This document shows, one piece after another, positions 26,879 to 36,592 of a DNA stretch of 64,000 bases. The stretch's first letter is position 1, and every line of letters starts with the position of its first letter. Under the pieces are notes generated by a model. The model made no database searches, was not told where the DNA came from, and saw only the letters and a program-made list of their open reading frames with translations. The translations under genes were made by a program, and so were the position numbers. Source of the stretch: HK1 sp965204915. GTDB lineage: Bacteria > Pseudomonadota > Gammaproteobacteria > HK1. The DNA is taken from positions 62,001 to 126,000 of the forward strand of contig OZ242023.1 of NCBI GenBank assembly GCA_965204915.1, given 5' to 3'.

Positions 26879-28906
26879 TCACCGCAGCCGCCGGGCGATA
26901 CGGGGCGACCAGTTGCGTTCGAAGACCGTCTCCCCGTTCCACCTGACCGTCACCTGGCCGGAGAGGGAGAAGGTCGCCGCATCCGCGGCGGCGGCGGCCC
27001 GGGACGTGACTTCGGCCACACCGTCCGGGCGCTCGTACACCATGCGGTGGTCGAACCGGCTGGCCGCGCTCAGCGGATCGTCCGGATGGATCGTGTGGCG
27101 CGCGCGGGTCTCGAAGCCGAACGTCGTCCGCGTGGCGTGGTAGCGCACGCGATTGAAAGGCTGATGCCAGGATGAGACCAGCGTGCCGTCCGCCTCGACC
27201 TCGAAGCGGCGGTCGAGCGGCGGCGCCGCGAGGGTGGTGTGATTTTTCGCCGCCGGGGAGTCGAGCGGGTCGGGCATCGCGGTGCCCAGCGGCGCCGGCG
27301 GGCCATCCAGCCGGGGCAGGATGAGCCGGCTCGTGCCGGCGGCGATCCGTGCTCCGGCGGCTTCCGGCGACGGCCAGGCCAGGGGCCAGCAGGACGAGGC
27401 GAGCGCCAGCCGGATCCTGTGGCCGGCGGCGAAACGGTAGGCGTTGGTGTGGAACCGTATCCGGATCGTCCCGGGCCCGGGGCGCGAACCGGCCACGTCC
27501 CGCTCCGGAGTGCCATCCGGATCGTCATCCAGCGCGAGGTTCCTCAGCGCCAGGCCGACCCGGCACGCGCGGCCGTCCGGCGTGACGTCGCTGATGCGGA
27601 TCGAAAGCTGTGCCAGTGGCCGGGCCGCTACCACGTCGAGCATGAGCTCGGCTGCGCCGAAGAGGGTGAACGCCTCCCGTAGCGGAGCGGTCTCGTACAC
27701 CAGCGAGCGGGCGTCGTCGGGCCCCTGGTCGAGCGGCAGTCCGCCGAAGCGCCCGAAGTACCCGGTGTCGCCGGAGGCCAGGCCGACCCGGAGATCGTGG
27801 GGCACGGGATCCGGTCCGGGCGCGACGGGAGGCGGCGAGGGGCGGAGCCGTCCCCGATCGAGGTGGAAGGTGCAAGGGGTGCTGGCGGTGGCGGGGCCTT
27901 TCGATTCGATCCATTCACCGTTGCGCCGATCGATCGCGTCCGCGGGCGGGTCGAACTCGCGCAGCCAGATCCTCAAGGGCGGCCAGTGCGGGCGGGTGGG
28001 CCGGGACGTCTTCAGCCAGTGGTCCCACCATTCCAGGGCCACCTGCTGAAACCCGATGGCGGGGCCGGGATGACCGGTGTCCGGATACTGGTGCCCCCAC
28101 GGCCCGACGATGCCCCAGACGCAATCGGGGCGCTGATCGACGAGGGACATGACCGAGCTCGAGTACCGATCCGACCAGCCGCCCACGGCCAGGATCGGGC
28201 AGGCGATGCGGTCGGCCTCGAACCGCACCGAGCCCCGCCGCCAGTAGGCGGTACGGGCTTCTTCACGCACCCACCGTTCCAGCGGGAACGTCAGATGCGC
28301 AAGCCGGTCCTCCCACAGCGCGCGCCAGCCCGGCCCGACGGTCCGGGCGGACGGCGGCGAGGCCAGGATGGCCGGCAGCGTGGCACCCCACTCGATGCTG
28401 TCGGTCAGCAGGCAGCCTCCCATGTGGTGGATGTCGTCCTCGTAGCGATCGTGGGTGGCGCATACGGCAATCACGGCCTTCAACGCCTCGGGGGCGTCGA
28501 CGCTCGCCTGAAGGCTTGCGGTGCCGCCCCAGGACTTGCCGAACATGCCCACCGCTCCGCTGCACCAGGGCCGGGCGGCGATCCATTCGATCACGTGCCG
28601 GGCATCGGACAGCTCCTCGGGCGTGTACATGTCGGCCATGTGGCCCTCGCTGTCGCCCGATCCGCGCATGTCCACCCGCAGGCAGGCATAGCCCTGGGCC
28701 GCGAAGTACGGGTGGTAACGCTCGTCGCGCGCCCGCACCATGTCGCCCTTGCGGTAGGGGATGTACTCCAGGAGCGCCGGTACCGGACGGAGCGCGGCCT
28801 CGCGCGGCAGCCAGAGCCGTGCGGCCAGACGCACCCCGTCCGGCATCTCGATCCGGAGATGCTCGGTCTCGTCCACCTGGCGAGCGGCGGCCGGGAGGCG
28901 GCTCAT
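26879..28906 (-). CDS. CocE/NonD-family serine hydrolase (X-Pro dipeptidyl-peptidase-like)
   Basis: 675 aa. An alpha/beta-hydrolase S15 domain at the N-terminus has the nucleophile motif GKSWGG (about residue 125-130), a preceding YRKGDMVRARDERYHPYFA segment and the downstream GPWGHQYPD region carrying the catalytic His. The C-terminal galactose-binding-like jelly roll of the CocE family follows (about 430-675). The family cleaves X-Pro peptides, esters or amides such as beta-lactam precursors. It begins 91 bp after a peptide-type substrate-binding protein gene. Start MSRLPAAARQ at 28906; the frame is open upstream but not homologous. Confidence 0.9.
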   Translation of the reverse strand: MSRLPAAARQVDETEHLRIEMPDGVRLAARLWLPREAALRPVPALLEYIPYRKGDMVRARDERYHPYFAAQGYACLRVDMRGSGDSEGHMADMYTPEELSDARHVIEWIAARPWCSGAVGMFGKSWGGTASLQASVDAPEALKAVIAVCATHDRYEDDIHHMGGCLLTDSIEWGATLPAILASPPSARTVGPGWRALWEDRLAHLTFPLERWVREEARTAYWRRGSVRFEADRIACPILAVGGWSDRYSSSVMSLVDQRPDCVWGIVGPWGHQYPDTGHPGPAIGFQQVALEWWDHWLKTSRPTRPHWPPLRIWLREFDPPADAIDRRNGEWIESKGPATASTPCTFHLDRGRLRPSPPPVAPGPDPVPHDLRVGLASGDTGYFGRFGGLPLDQGPDDARSLVYETAPLREAFTLFGAAELMLDVVAARPLAQLSIRISDVTPDGRACRVGLALRNLALDDDPDGTPERDVAGSRPGPGTIRIRFHTNAYRFAAGHRIRLALASSCWPLAWPSPEAAGARIAAGTSRLILPRLDGPPAPLGTAMPDPLDSPAAKNHTTLAAPPLDRRFEVEADGTLVSSWHQPFNRVRYHATRTTFGFETRARHTIHPDDPLSAASRFDHRMVYERPDGVAEVTSRAAAAADAATFSLSGQVTVRWNGETVFERNWSPRIARRLR

Positions 28907-28997
28907 GATCTCCTCGGGCCGGCGATCGAGGACCGCGCCGAACGAAGCGCCGGTGCCGCCCCCGGAGGGTCGAGGGCCGGCACCGGACCCGAACCAC

Positions 28998-30593
28998 TCA
29001 GGATTCGAACCACCAACGCCGGGGAAGGCGGCCGTCGTCCACACGCCGGGAGACGCCGACCCGGCCGTGGCCCAGCCGGTCGGAGGCGCCGAGGAGGATG
29101 TTCGCGAAGGCCAGGACCGTCACCCCGCCTTCCTCGTAGAGCAGGCGTTGCGCTTCGTAGTACATCTCGCGCCGCCTGGCTTCGTCCTGTTCGCCCCGGG
29201 CGGAAGCCAGCAACCGGTCGAAAGTCGGGTTGTCGAAGTAGGTCGAGTTCCACTCCGAGGTGGAGTGGTAGGTCGAGGTCAGCATCCAGTCCACGGTGGA
29301 CCGGCCGTTCCAGTAGACCGCGCACCAGGGGGCCTTCAGCCACACCGCCGACCAGTAGCCGTCGGCGGGCTCCCGCTTCACTTCGACGTTGATGCCGATG
29401 GGCCGCATGGACTCCTTCATCAGCACGCCCACGTCGACCGCGCCCGCGAACGCGCCGTCGCTGGTCGAGAACGTCAGGTCGATGCCGTCGAGCCCTGCCT
29501 GCCGGAGATGGAACTTCGCCTTGGCGGGATCGTACTCGCGCTGCGGCAGGTCGGCGTTGAAGAACCGGGTGCCGCGGCTGATCGGGACGTCGTTGCCGAT
29601 GGTGCCGAACCCGCCCAGCACCTTGTCCACGATTTCCTGGCGCTTGATCCCGTACTTCACCGCGAGGCGGACGTTGTTGTCCGTGAAGGGCGGGGTGTCC
29701 GTGCGCATGTCGGTGGTGTAGTGCTGGGTGCCGGAGACGTTGACCAGCGAGAACCCGTCGATCCCGCCCAGGCGCCGCGCGGTGTTCACGTCGGGCGAGC
29801 CGATCGCATCGAGCGCTCCGGACAGGAGGCCGCTGGCGCGCGCCGCGGGGTCCGTCACGTTGAGCACTTCGACCGTATCGAAGTGGCCCTGATCGTCGCG
29901 GTAGAAATTCGGGAACTTCCTGCCCGCGAACCGCACCCCGGGCTCGAACGCCTCCAGGGCGTAGGGTCCGGTGCCGACGCCGGCGTTCCAGTCCTCGACC
30001 CCTTCCTGTCCGGTGACCAGCCCGATCGAGGACAGATGCGTCGGCAGGTCGAAGTTGACCTCGCGTTGCTTCATGATGACGGTGTGCGGCCCGTCGGCGC
30101 GCAGCTCCTCGAGGTTCCCGATGATCTGCTTGCCCTCGGCGAACCTGCTGTCCTCGCGCGTGTGCTGCTTCAGCGACCAGACCACGTCGGCGGCGGTCAG
30201 GGTCTTGCCGTTGTGGAACTCCACCCCCCGGCGCAGCTTGAACGCCCAGGTCCCGTCAGGCGAGCCTTCCCAGCTCTCCGCCAGGCTCGGCTGCGGGGCG
30301 CCGTTGCCGTCGATCTCGACCAGTGTGTCGTAGCAGGACAGGGCCGCCAGCATGCCGTGGTCCCCGCCGACCACCTGCAGTGGGTGGAGCGTGTCGCTGC
30401 TGGCGCCGCCATCGACCCCGACACGCAGCGAACCCCCTTTCTTCGGCGTCGCGGCCTCGACCTCGGACCACATCGATCCGGCCAGCGCTACGGACACGCC
30501 GGCCGCGGCCGTGGCCTGCATGAACTCCCGCCGGGACATCCCGGCCGAGAGCGCCCGGGCCTTCAGGGCGGTTACTGCTCCTGAATCGTTCAT
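28998..30593 (-). CDS. Family 5 (peptide/nickel-type) ABC substrate-binding protein, Tat-exported
   Basis: 531 aa. Tat motif SRREFMQATAAAG (about residues 20-32) replaces the more usual Sec/lipoprotein leader. The mature part is an SBP_bac_5 protein: GGSLRVGVDGG at the start of domain I, WTFKLRRGVEFHNGKTLTAADVVWSL-type core near residue 130 and the large C-terminal lobe. It likely binds a peptide or opine. No matching permease or ATPase genes lie in the window, so the transporter is either encoded elsewhere or shared. ATG 30593 is preceded by aggagaagg. Confidence 0.92.
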   Translation of the reverse strand: MNDSGAVTALKARALSAGMSRREFMQATAAAGVSVALAGSMWSEVEAATPKKGGSLRVGVDGGASSDTLHPLQVVGGDHGMLAALSCYDTLVEIDGNGAPQPSLAESWEGSPDGTWAFKLRRGVEFHNGKTLTAADVVWSLKQHTREDSRFAEGKQIIGNLEELRADGPHTVIMKQREVNFDLPTHLSSIGLVTGQEGVEDWNAGVGTGPYALEAFEPGVRFAGRKFPNFYRDDQGHFDTVEVLNVTDPAARASGLLSGALDAIGSPDVNTARRLGGIDGFSLVNVSGTQHYTTDMRTDTPPFTDNNVRLAVKYGIKRQEIVDKVLGGFGTIGNDVPISRGTRFFNADLPQREYDPAKAKFHLRQAGLDGIDLTFSTSDGAFAGAVDVGVLMKESMRPIGINVEVKREPADGYWSAVWLKAPWCAVYWNGRSTVDWMLTSTYHSTSEWNSTYFDNPTFDRLLASARGEQDEARRREMYYEAQRLLYEEGGVTVLAFANILLGASDRLGHGRVGVSRRVDDGRLPRRWWFES

Positions 30594-30775
30594 CGGTTCC
30601 TTCTCCTGTTGGTGGACACGGTGGATTGCACCATTCGGAAGCGTTTCCAACAAGTCTCCAACGACCGGTGTTTCGGCCGTCCGGCACCGATGGGGAAACG
30701 TACGGGAATGGGAAGGCGAAGCAGAGCGCGACCGAAACGCGCACCTGGTACGGTTCTCCGCCCGATTCTTCGTCA

Positions 30776-30929
30776 CTCAAGTTTCGGGATTCGCTGACCG
30801 AAATGGATTCCCGCTTTCGCGGGAATGACGGCCAGCCTGAAAGCAACGTGTCTCGCTGAAATGACGTCATTCCCGCGAAAGCGGGAATCCATCGCCTGAT
30901 CCAAGGTATTTTGAATCCCGAAACTTGAG
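30776..30929 (+). mobile_element. MITE-like element, copy B (154 bp)
   Basis: Terminal inverted repeats ctcaagtttcgggattc / gaatcccgaaacttgag are perfect over 17 bp and the flanks carry a direct repeat ttcgtca (30769-30775 and 30930-30936). Two internal palindromic segments gattcccgctttcgcgggaat and attcccgcgaaagcgggaat face each other. It sits in the 554-bp gap between the binding-protein gene and the divergent gamma-glutamyltransferase gene; outside the element the gap shows no gene. Confidence 0.88.
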
Positions 30930-31147
30930 TTCGTCATTCCATCGAAGATCCGGCGAGTCGCGGACCAGCGATGCGCAGCCTCGTCCGTGCAGGCGCAGGC
31001 GTGGTGCGATCGATTCCCCCTACGGCCCGACCCGGCACAGCCGGAACCGAACGCCGGTTGGCGGAAAAAATCTTCGTCGTTTTTGTCGAAGACTTCACGG
31101 GGAATCAATACTATGCGCATCCCGATCCTTCCACCGCCGGAGCAGCC

Positions 31148-32749
31148 GTGAGCCTTGGTACCTGTAACTACCCCTCCCGCCGCAGCGTCGTCCTGGCCGG
31201 CCGCGGCATGGTCGCGACCAGCCAGCCGCTGGCCGCGCAAGCCGGCCTCGCGGTGCTGCAGGCGGGCGGGAACGCGGTCGATGCGGTGCTGGCGACCGCG
31301 ATCACCCTCACCGTGGTCGAGCCGACGTCGAACGGCATCGGCAGCGATGCCTTCGCGATCGTGTGGGACGGCGGGAAGCTGCACGGCCTCAACGCCTCCG
31401 GCCCCGCCCCGCGGGCGCTGTCGGCGGAGGCGTTGCGCGCGGCCGGCCACACGACATTCCCCGAGCGCGGATGGACGAGCGTCACCGTCCCCGGCGCCCC
31501 CGACGCCTGGGGTGTGCTGCACCGGCGGTTCGGGCGGGCGCCGTTCGATTCACTGTTCGCGGCTGCCATCCGGCTGGCCGAGGAGGGGTTCCCGGTCTCG
31601 CCGGTGATCTCGCAGCTCTGGCGCCGGGCCGGCCCCGTCTTCACGGGCAGAGCAGACCCCGCCCTCGACGAATGGGCGCGGGTGTTCACGTTCGGCGGGC
31701 GAACCCCCGATGCCGGCGAGGTCTGGCGTAGCGCGGGACATGCGGCGACCTTGCGACAGCTTGCATCGGAGGGGCACCGGGACTTCTACGAGGGCGCACC
31801 GGCGGAACGCATCGCGGATCACGCGAAGGCCACCGGCGGCCTGCTCGACGGCGACGATCTCGCGGCGTTCCGCAGCGAATGGGTGGAGCCGATCTCCGTC
31901 GCGTACCGGGGCCACGAGGTCTGGGAGATCCCGCCGAACGGGCAGGGGATCGCGGCGTTGCAGGCGCTGGGGATCGTCGAAGGCACCGCCATGCACGAGG
32001 CGCCGCACGGCAGCCCCGAGAGCTGGCATTGCCAGATCGAGGCGATGAAGCTCGCGTTCGCGGATGCCTACCGCTACGTGGCCGATCCGCGCCGCGCGGA
32101 CGTGCCGGCGGGCGGGATGCTCGATGCCGGCTACCTCGCCTCGCGCCGGGCCCTGATCGGAGAACGTGCGCAGACCTTCGGCCCCGGACAACCGCCGGGC
32201 GGCGGGACGGTGTACCTCTGCGCGGCGGACCGCGACGGCATGATGGTGAGCTACATCCAGTCGAACTACATGGGGTTCGGCTCCGGCGTGGTGGTGCCGG
32301 ACACGGGGATCTCGCTCCAGAACCGCGCCGCGGGCTTCACCCTGGAGGCCGGACATCGCAACGAGGCGGCGGGCGGCAAGCGTCCGCGGCATACGATCAT
32401 CCCCGGGTTCCTCACCCGCGACGGGGCTCCGGTGGGTCCGTTCGGAGTGATGGGCGGCGAGATGCAGCCGCAAGGCCATCTCCAGGTGGTGTCCTCGATG
32501 GTCGACCACGGCCTCGATCCGCAGGCCGCACTGGACGCGCCCCGCTGGCGGGTCATGCCGGACGGGGTGGTGCTGGAGCCGGAGGTGGGCGAGGCCGTGA
32601 TCGACGGGCTCGGGCGCCGCGGCCACCGGATCGCCGTCGCCCCCGACCGCCTCGACTTCGGGCGCGGCCAAATCATCCGCCGGCTCGAATCGGGCGTGTA
32701 CGCGGGGGGCACGGAGCCGCGCGCCGACGGGGTGGCCGCCGGCTGGTGA
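31148..32749 (+). CDS. Gamma-glutamyltransferase / glutathione hydrolase family
   Basis: 533 aa, Ntn-hydrolase precursor. The large-subunit motif MVATSQPLAAQAGLAVLQAGGNAVDA and the segment GIGSDAFAIVWDG precede the autocleavage site GGGT (Thr354 is the expected new N-terminal nucleophile, giving subunits of about 38 and 19 kDa). Here the nucleophile is followed by Val (TVYL) rather than the usual T-T/S-H. No clear signal peptide follows GTG 31148; in-frame codons exist upstream to 30971 but read as non-coding. The family hydrolyses or transfers gamma-glutamyl groups, or acts as a cephalosporin acylase. Substrate uncertain. Confidence 0.9.
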   Translation: MSLGTCNYPSRRSVVLAGRGMVATSQPLAAQAGLAVLQAGGNAVDAVLATAITLTVVEPTSNGIGSDAFAIVWDGGKLHGLNASGPAPRALSAEALRAAGHTTFPERGWTSVTVPGAPDAWGVLHRRFGRAPFDSLFAAAIRLAEEGFPVSPVISQLWRRAGPVFTGRADPALDEWARVFTFGGRTPDAGEVWRSAGHAATLRQLASEGHRDFYEGAPAERIADHAKATGGLLDGDDLAAFRSEWVEPISVAYRGHEVWEIPPNGQGIAALQALGIVEGTAMHEAPHGSPESWHCQIEAMKLAFADAYRYVADPRRADVPAGGMLDAGYLASRRALIGERAQTFGPGQPPGGGTVYLCAADRDGMMVSYIQSNYMGFGSGVVVPDTGISLQNRAAGFTLEAGHRNEAAGGKRPRHTIIPGFLTRDGAPVGPFGVMGGEMQPQGHLQVVSSMVDHGLDPQAALDAPRWRVMPDGVVLEPEVGEAVIDGLGRRGHRIAVAPDRLDFGRGQIIRRLESGVYAGGTEPRADGVAAGW

Positions 32750-32800
32750 GCGGCGGATCCCGCTGAAGATGGGAGAGAACGCTCCGCCGGGCGGCGTTGC

Positions 32801-34174
32801 ATGAGCCCGACACCGGCGCCGGCCCTGTCCGTCCGGTACCGCGAGGCGCGCGCCATCGTGCATCTCGCGGTGCCGCTCGCGCTCACCCAGCTCGGCTACA
32901 TGGCCATCATCACCACCGACGTGGTGATGATGGGCCGGATCGGCCCCGACGCGCTCGCCGCCGGCACCCTCGCCAGCCACTTCTACTGGCTCTTCATGCT
33001 CTTCTCGATGGGCCTGCTGACCGGAGCCACGCCGATCTTCGCCCAGCACCTGGGCGCTCGCCGCTTGCGCATGATCCGGCCGACGCTGCGCCACGGCGTG
33101 TGGCTGGCGGCGTTCCTGGTCCTGCCCTGCGGCGCCGTGGTATGGCACGCCGGGACGATCCTGGTCGCGCTGGGCCAGGATCCGGAGATCTCCGCCGACG
33201 GCCAGTCCTACCTGCGCTACATGGTCTGGGGCCTGCTGCCCGGCCTGTGGCAGGTGGTGCTGGCCGAGTTCCTGGCCGCCCACGCCCGCCCGCGCGCCGT
33301 CCTCGTGGTCACCGTCACGGGCATCGGCCTCAACGCGCTCGCGGACTATGCGCTGATGTTCGGCAATTTCGGCTTTCCGAAGATGGGGCTGGACGGCGCG
33401 GGCGTTGCAAGCGCGCTGGTCAATACGTTCATGTTCGTCGCACTGCTTGCGTTCGTGCTGCTCGACCGCCGCCTGCGCCGCTACCGGCTGCTCGTCCACC
33501 TGTGGCGGATCGAGCGCCCGCGGCTTCTCGATATCGTGCGGATCGGTCTTCCCATCGCGATCACCGAGCTGGCCGAGATGGGCCTGTTCCTGGCGACCTC
33601 CCTGCTCATGGGGCTTATCGGCACCACGGCGCTGGCCGCCCATGCGGTGGCGGCCCAGTGCTGCGGCGTCGCCATCATGATCCCGATCGGGATCGCCCAG
33701 GCCGGCGCCGTGCGCGTCGGGCGCGCGGCCGGAGCCGGGGACCACGCGGGCGCGGCCCGCGCCGGCTGGACCGCGCTGGTGCTCGGGGGCAGCTTCGCCC
33801 TGCTGCCCGCCTCCGCCTTCTGGTTCTTCGGCGGGGCTCTCGCCGGACTGATCCTCGATCAGGCGCGGCCGGAGAACGAAGGCGCATTCGGCCTGGCCGT
33901 GGCGCTGCTCGCGGTCGCCGCCTTCTTCCAGTTGGCGGACGCCTTGCAGATCGTCGCCAGAGGGGTGCTCCAGGGTCTCAAGGACACCCGGGTGCCGATG
34001 CTCTTCACACTGGCCACGAGCTGGGGCGTGGGCCTTCCCGCCGCCGCGCTCCTCGGGATCGGGCTGGACCTCGGCGGCGAAGGGATCTGGGCGGGCATCG
34101 CCGCCGCGATGATCGGGGCCTGCGTGCTGCTGATCCGCCGCTTCCGGGCGCAGGCACGGGGACTGGCGGCGTGA
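32801..34174 (+). CDS. MATE-family efflux transporter (NorM-like)
   Basis: 457 aa with twelve predicted transmembrane segments in two related halves (first half opens IVHLAVPLALTQLGYMAIIT, second IVRIGLPIAITELAEMG), as expected for a MatE domain repeat. MATE proteins export cationic drugs and metabolites using Na+ or H+ gradients. The gene starts 51 bp after the gamma-glutamyltransferase gene on the same strand and may be read with it. ATG 32801 lies behind no strong Shine-Dalgarno. Confidence 0.92.
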   Translation: MSPTPAPALSVRYREARAIVHLAVPLALTQLGYMAIITTDVVMMGRIGPDALAAGTLASHFYWLFMLFSMGLLTGATPIFAQHLGARRLRMIRPTLRHGVWLAAFLVLPCGAVVWHAGTILVALGQDPEISADGQSYLRYMVWGLLPGLWQVVLAEFLAAHARPRAVLVVTVTGIGLNALADYALMFGNFGFPKMGLDGAGVASALVNTFMFVALLAFVLLDRRLRRYRLLVHLWRIERPRLLDIVRIGLPIAITELAEMGLFLATSLLMGLIGTTALAAHAVAAQCCGVAIMIPIGIAQAGAVRVGRAAGAGDHAGAARAGWTALVLGGSFALLPASAFWFFGGALAGLILDQARPENEGAFGLAVALLAVAAFFQLADALQIVARGVLQGLKDTRVPMLFTLATSWGVGLPAAALLGIGLDLGGEGIWAGIAAAMIGACVLLIRRFRAQARGLAA

Positions 34175-34330
34175 ACGGCGCCCGCGGGGCATGGCGACCC
34201 GGCACGGTGTGGGCCTCGACCGGCCGGGGGACAGGAACGAACGAGCCGCCGCGGGAGGTCCGGTCCACCCGCGGGAGCGGCGCTCCTTCGACGATTTTCC
34301 CGTATCCGGATCGGTCCGGGTAGCGAGTAC

Positions 34331-34512
34331 CTCAAGTTTCGGGATTCGCTGACCGAAATGGATTCCCGCTTTCGCGGGAATGACGGCCAGACGGCCACGG
34401 CCAGCGTAAAACTAACGTGTCTCGCTGAAATGACGGCATTTCAATGACGTCATTCCCGCGAAAGCGGGAATCCATCGCCTGATTCAAGGTATTTTGAATC
34501 CCGAAACTTGAG
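34331..34512 (+). mobile_element. MITE-like element, copy C (182 bp)
   Basis: Same 17-bp terminal inverted repeats as copy B. It is flanked by an 8-bp direct repeat gcgagtac (34323-34330 and 34513-34520), the clearest target duplication of the set. The centre is about 28 bp longer than in B and D because of an extra stretch containing a partly repeated catttcaatgacgtcatt. It lies 157 bp after the MATE gene. Confidence 0.9.
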
Positions 34513-34619
34513 CGAGTACGAGTCCGACTCCATCGGGCCCGAGAGCCGCATGGATGCAAGCGGGCCTTGCAGCCCCCGCGATTCCACTGCTGCGCGACGG
34601 CCTCGAGGTCCGCAGAGGT

Positions 34620-35696
34620 TCAGCTCGGCGACGTCGCGCCACCGTTCTCCGGCGGACCGCAGTCCAGGCACGCCCCGACCGCAAGGGTCACCGCGCGGCT
34701 CTTGTCCCCGAGCCAGGGCGGGATCACCGCTCCGAATCCGCCGGCCGGCCCGCCCGCGGCGACCAGCAACAGATGCCCGGGGTCCGGGAGCGCCCGGTAT
34801 TCGCGCTCCCCCCGATCGCCCACTACCCGCCCTTTGCCGACCGCGGCCCATTCGCGGCGGCGGATCCGGGCGCGCTCGAACAGACGGTTGCGCACGTCCG
34901 CGCGCGACCAGCCGGCTGCCGCGAAGTGCTCCCGCAACTGCGGGGGCACGACCACCGCGTAGTGGCCGGGCCGGATCGAGTACTGGCGCATGTTGGCCCG
35001 CATCTCCGCCGCGAAGGTCTCCAGGATCTCCTCCGGATCGGTGGTCCACTCGTTCATGATCTGGCGCGGGGCTCCGGCCGCCATCACCGTGACCGCGGAT
35101 GCGCCCTCCGGGACCCCACGCTCGGTCGCGAGCGGCTCCCACGGCGATCCTTCCTCGTCCTCCGCGATGCAGAAGCTGAACTTGCCCGGATGCCCGAGGG
35201 TGGAGCGGTCGATGCCGCCGGGGCGTACGTCAAGGAGGTTGACGAGGCAGAGCCGGACCGCGCGTCCTACCACCGCGCTCGCCCGATCGCTGTTGCCGAG
35301 CGCGTTGAACGTTCCGTCCATGCCGAGCCGGCGCCGCTCGTCGCCGTTGACGATGATGAGGATCGCGCAGCCGCCGGTGCTGGCGCTCGCCCCGTGCAGG
35401 GAGAATTCCTCGCGCAGCACGGCGGAGAGTGCGGCGACCACGACCGGGAAATGCAGGGGAAGACCGCCGGCCATCACCGTGTTGACGGCGGCCTTTTCGG
35501 CCGTCAACGCCCGTCCGCGGACGGGCTCGACGCCGATGACGTGGCCGGCCGGCATGGCCGCCGCATCCAGGCAGGTCGCCACCGCTTCCCCGGTCGGCGG
35601 GACGACGGGCAGCCCGTCGGTCCAGCCGCGGCTGTGGAACAGCTCCTGCACCGCGAAGACGTCGGGGGCTTCGTGAACGCTGGATTCAAGGTCCAT
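34620..35696 (-). CDS. Conserved hypothetical protein with GWTDGLPVVPPT motif
   Basis: 358 aa. I do not recognise a characterised family. Near the N-terminus is GWTDGLPVVPPTGEAV, a motif I associate only with uncharacterised bacterial proteins, and near the C-terminus ACLDCGPPENGG. The middle contains several glycine-rich turns (GGCAILIIVNGDERRRLGMDG). No signal peptide or membrane segment is apparent. Start MDLESSVHEAPDVF at 35696 gives the most sensible N-terminus. It is followed on the same strand by no gene; the NUDIX gene upstream ends 126 bp away and may be co-transcribed. Confidence 0.6.
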   Translation of the reverse strand: MDLESSVHEAPDVFAVQELFHSRGWTDGLPVVPPTGEAVATCLDAAAMPAGHVIGVEPVRGRALTAEKAAVNTVMAGGLPLHFPVVVAALSAVLREEFSLHGASASTGGCAILIIVNGDERRRLGMDGTFNALGNSDRASAVVGRAVRLCLVNLLDVRPGGIDRSTLGHPGKFSFCIAEDEEGSPWEPLATERGVPEGASAVTVMAAGAPRQIMNEWTTDPEEILETFAAEMRANMRQYSIRPGHYAVVVPPQLREHFAAAGWSRADVRNRLFERARIRRREWAAVGKGRVVGDRGEREYRALPDPGHLLLVAAGGPAGGFGAVIPPWLGDKSRAVTLAVGACLDCGPPENGGATSPS

Positions 35697-35821
35697 GGCG
35701 TGGGTCCGGACTCGGGCGGATACCGGCGGCGGGTGGTGACGAGCCCATTCTATCCTCATCCGTCCTCGACCCTGCCCCGTGCGGGACCGCGGCGCTCTCC
35801 GGCATGGAAGCGCCGGCCCGC

Positions 35822-36484
35822 TCAACCGCGCGCCATGCGACGCTGGAGGTTGACCAGCATCCCGGCCGTGGCGCCCCAGACGTACCGCTCTCCGTACTCG
35901 AACGCATAGTAGTAGCGCCGGCGTCCGTCGCGCACGCGGCTGTGGATTCGGCGCGATGCCTCGTCGAGAAAGAAGGCCAGCGGCACTTCGAATGCCTCGG
36001 CCACCTCGAAGGCATCCAGGGTCAGGGTGAATCCCGGGCGGACGAACGCGACGACGGGCGTCACGCCGTAGCCGGTGACCGTCTCGTATCCGTCGAGCAG
36101 GCCGGCGAGCTCGATGGATTCGCGTCCCAGGCCGATCTCCTCCGCGGTCTCACGCAACGCGGCGTCGATCGGCCCGCGGTCGGTGCCGTCGAGCCGCCCG
36201 CCCGGGAAACAGACCTGTCCGGGATGATCGTGCAGATGGTCGGCACGGCGGGTGAGCAGGACGGTATGGCCGCCCTCCCGCTCGACGAGCGGCACGAGCA
36301 CCGCGGCGGGGCGGCGCGGGCCGGCCCGTGGGAGCGGGCCGTTGAGATCGAAGTCGCCGAGCTCGTCGCCTCGCGGGAGATCGTCGAGAGGGCGCAGTGC
36401 CCGTTCCATCCGCGAGCGCTGGATCGCTCCGGTGGTGGCCGGCGTCGTGGTCCCGGTCGTGGAAGGAGTCGTCGCGTCGTTCAC
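35822..36484 (-). CDS. NUDIX hydrolase, CoA-pyrophosphatase (NudL/UPF0035-like)
   Basis: 220 aa. The CoAse signature VLLTRRADHLHDHPGQVCFPGG leads into a Nudix box GG-x-LDGTD-RGPIDAALRETAEEIGL (about residues 95-118). The first Nudix acidic position is Asp rather than Glu. These enzymes hydrolyse the pyrophosphate of CoA and its thioesters to 3',5'-ADP and 4'-phosphopantetheine derivatives. The N-terminal 25 residues are a Thr/Pro-rich extension (TTPSTTGTTTPATTG) that resembles the low-complexity inserts found elsewhere in this window. Confidence 0.9.
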   Translation of the reverse strand: MNDATTPSTTGTTTPATTGAIQRSRMERALRPLDDLPRGDELGDFDLNGPLPRAGPRRPAAVLVPLVEREGGHTVLLTRRADHLHDHPGQVCFPGGRLDGTDRGPIDAALRETAEEIGLGRESIELAGLLDGYETVTGYGVTPVVAFVRPGFTLTLDAFEVAEAFEVPLAFFLDEASRRIHSRVRDGRRRYYYAFEYGERYVWGATAGMLVNLQRRMARG

Positions 36485-36592
36485 TGCTGTATCTTAACGG
36501 CACCGCCGGCACCGGCAGGGATCCGACCGCGCCCGCGAAGGCGAATCGGACGAGCCATCGGGCCGGTCATCGGCCAGGGCGCCCGTCCGCAC

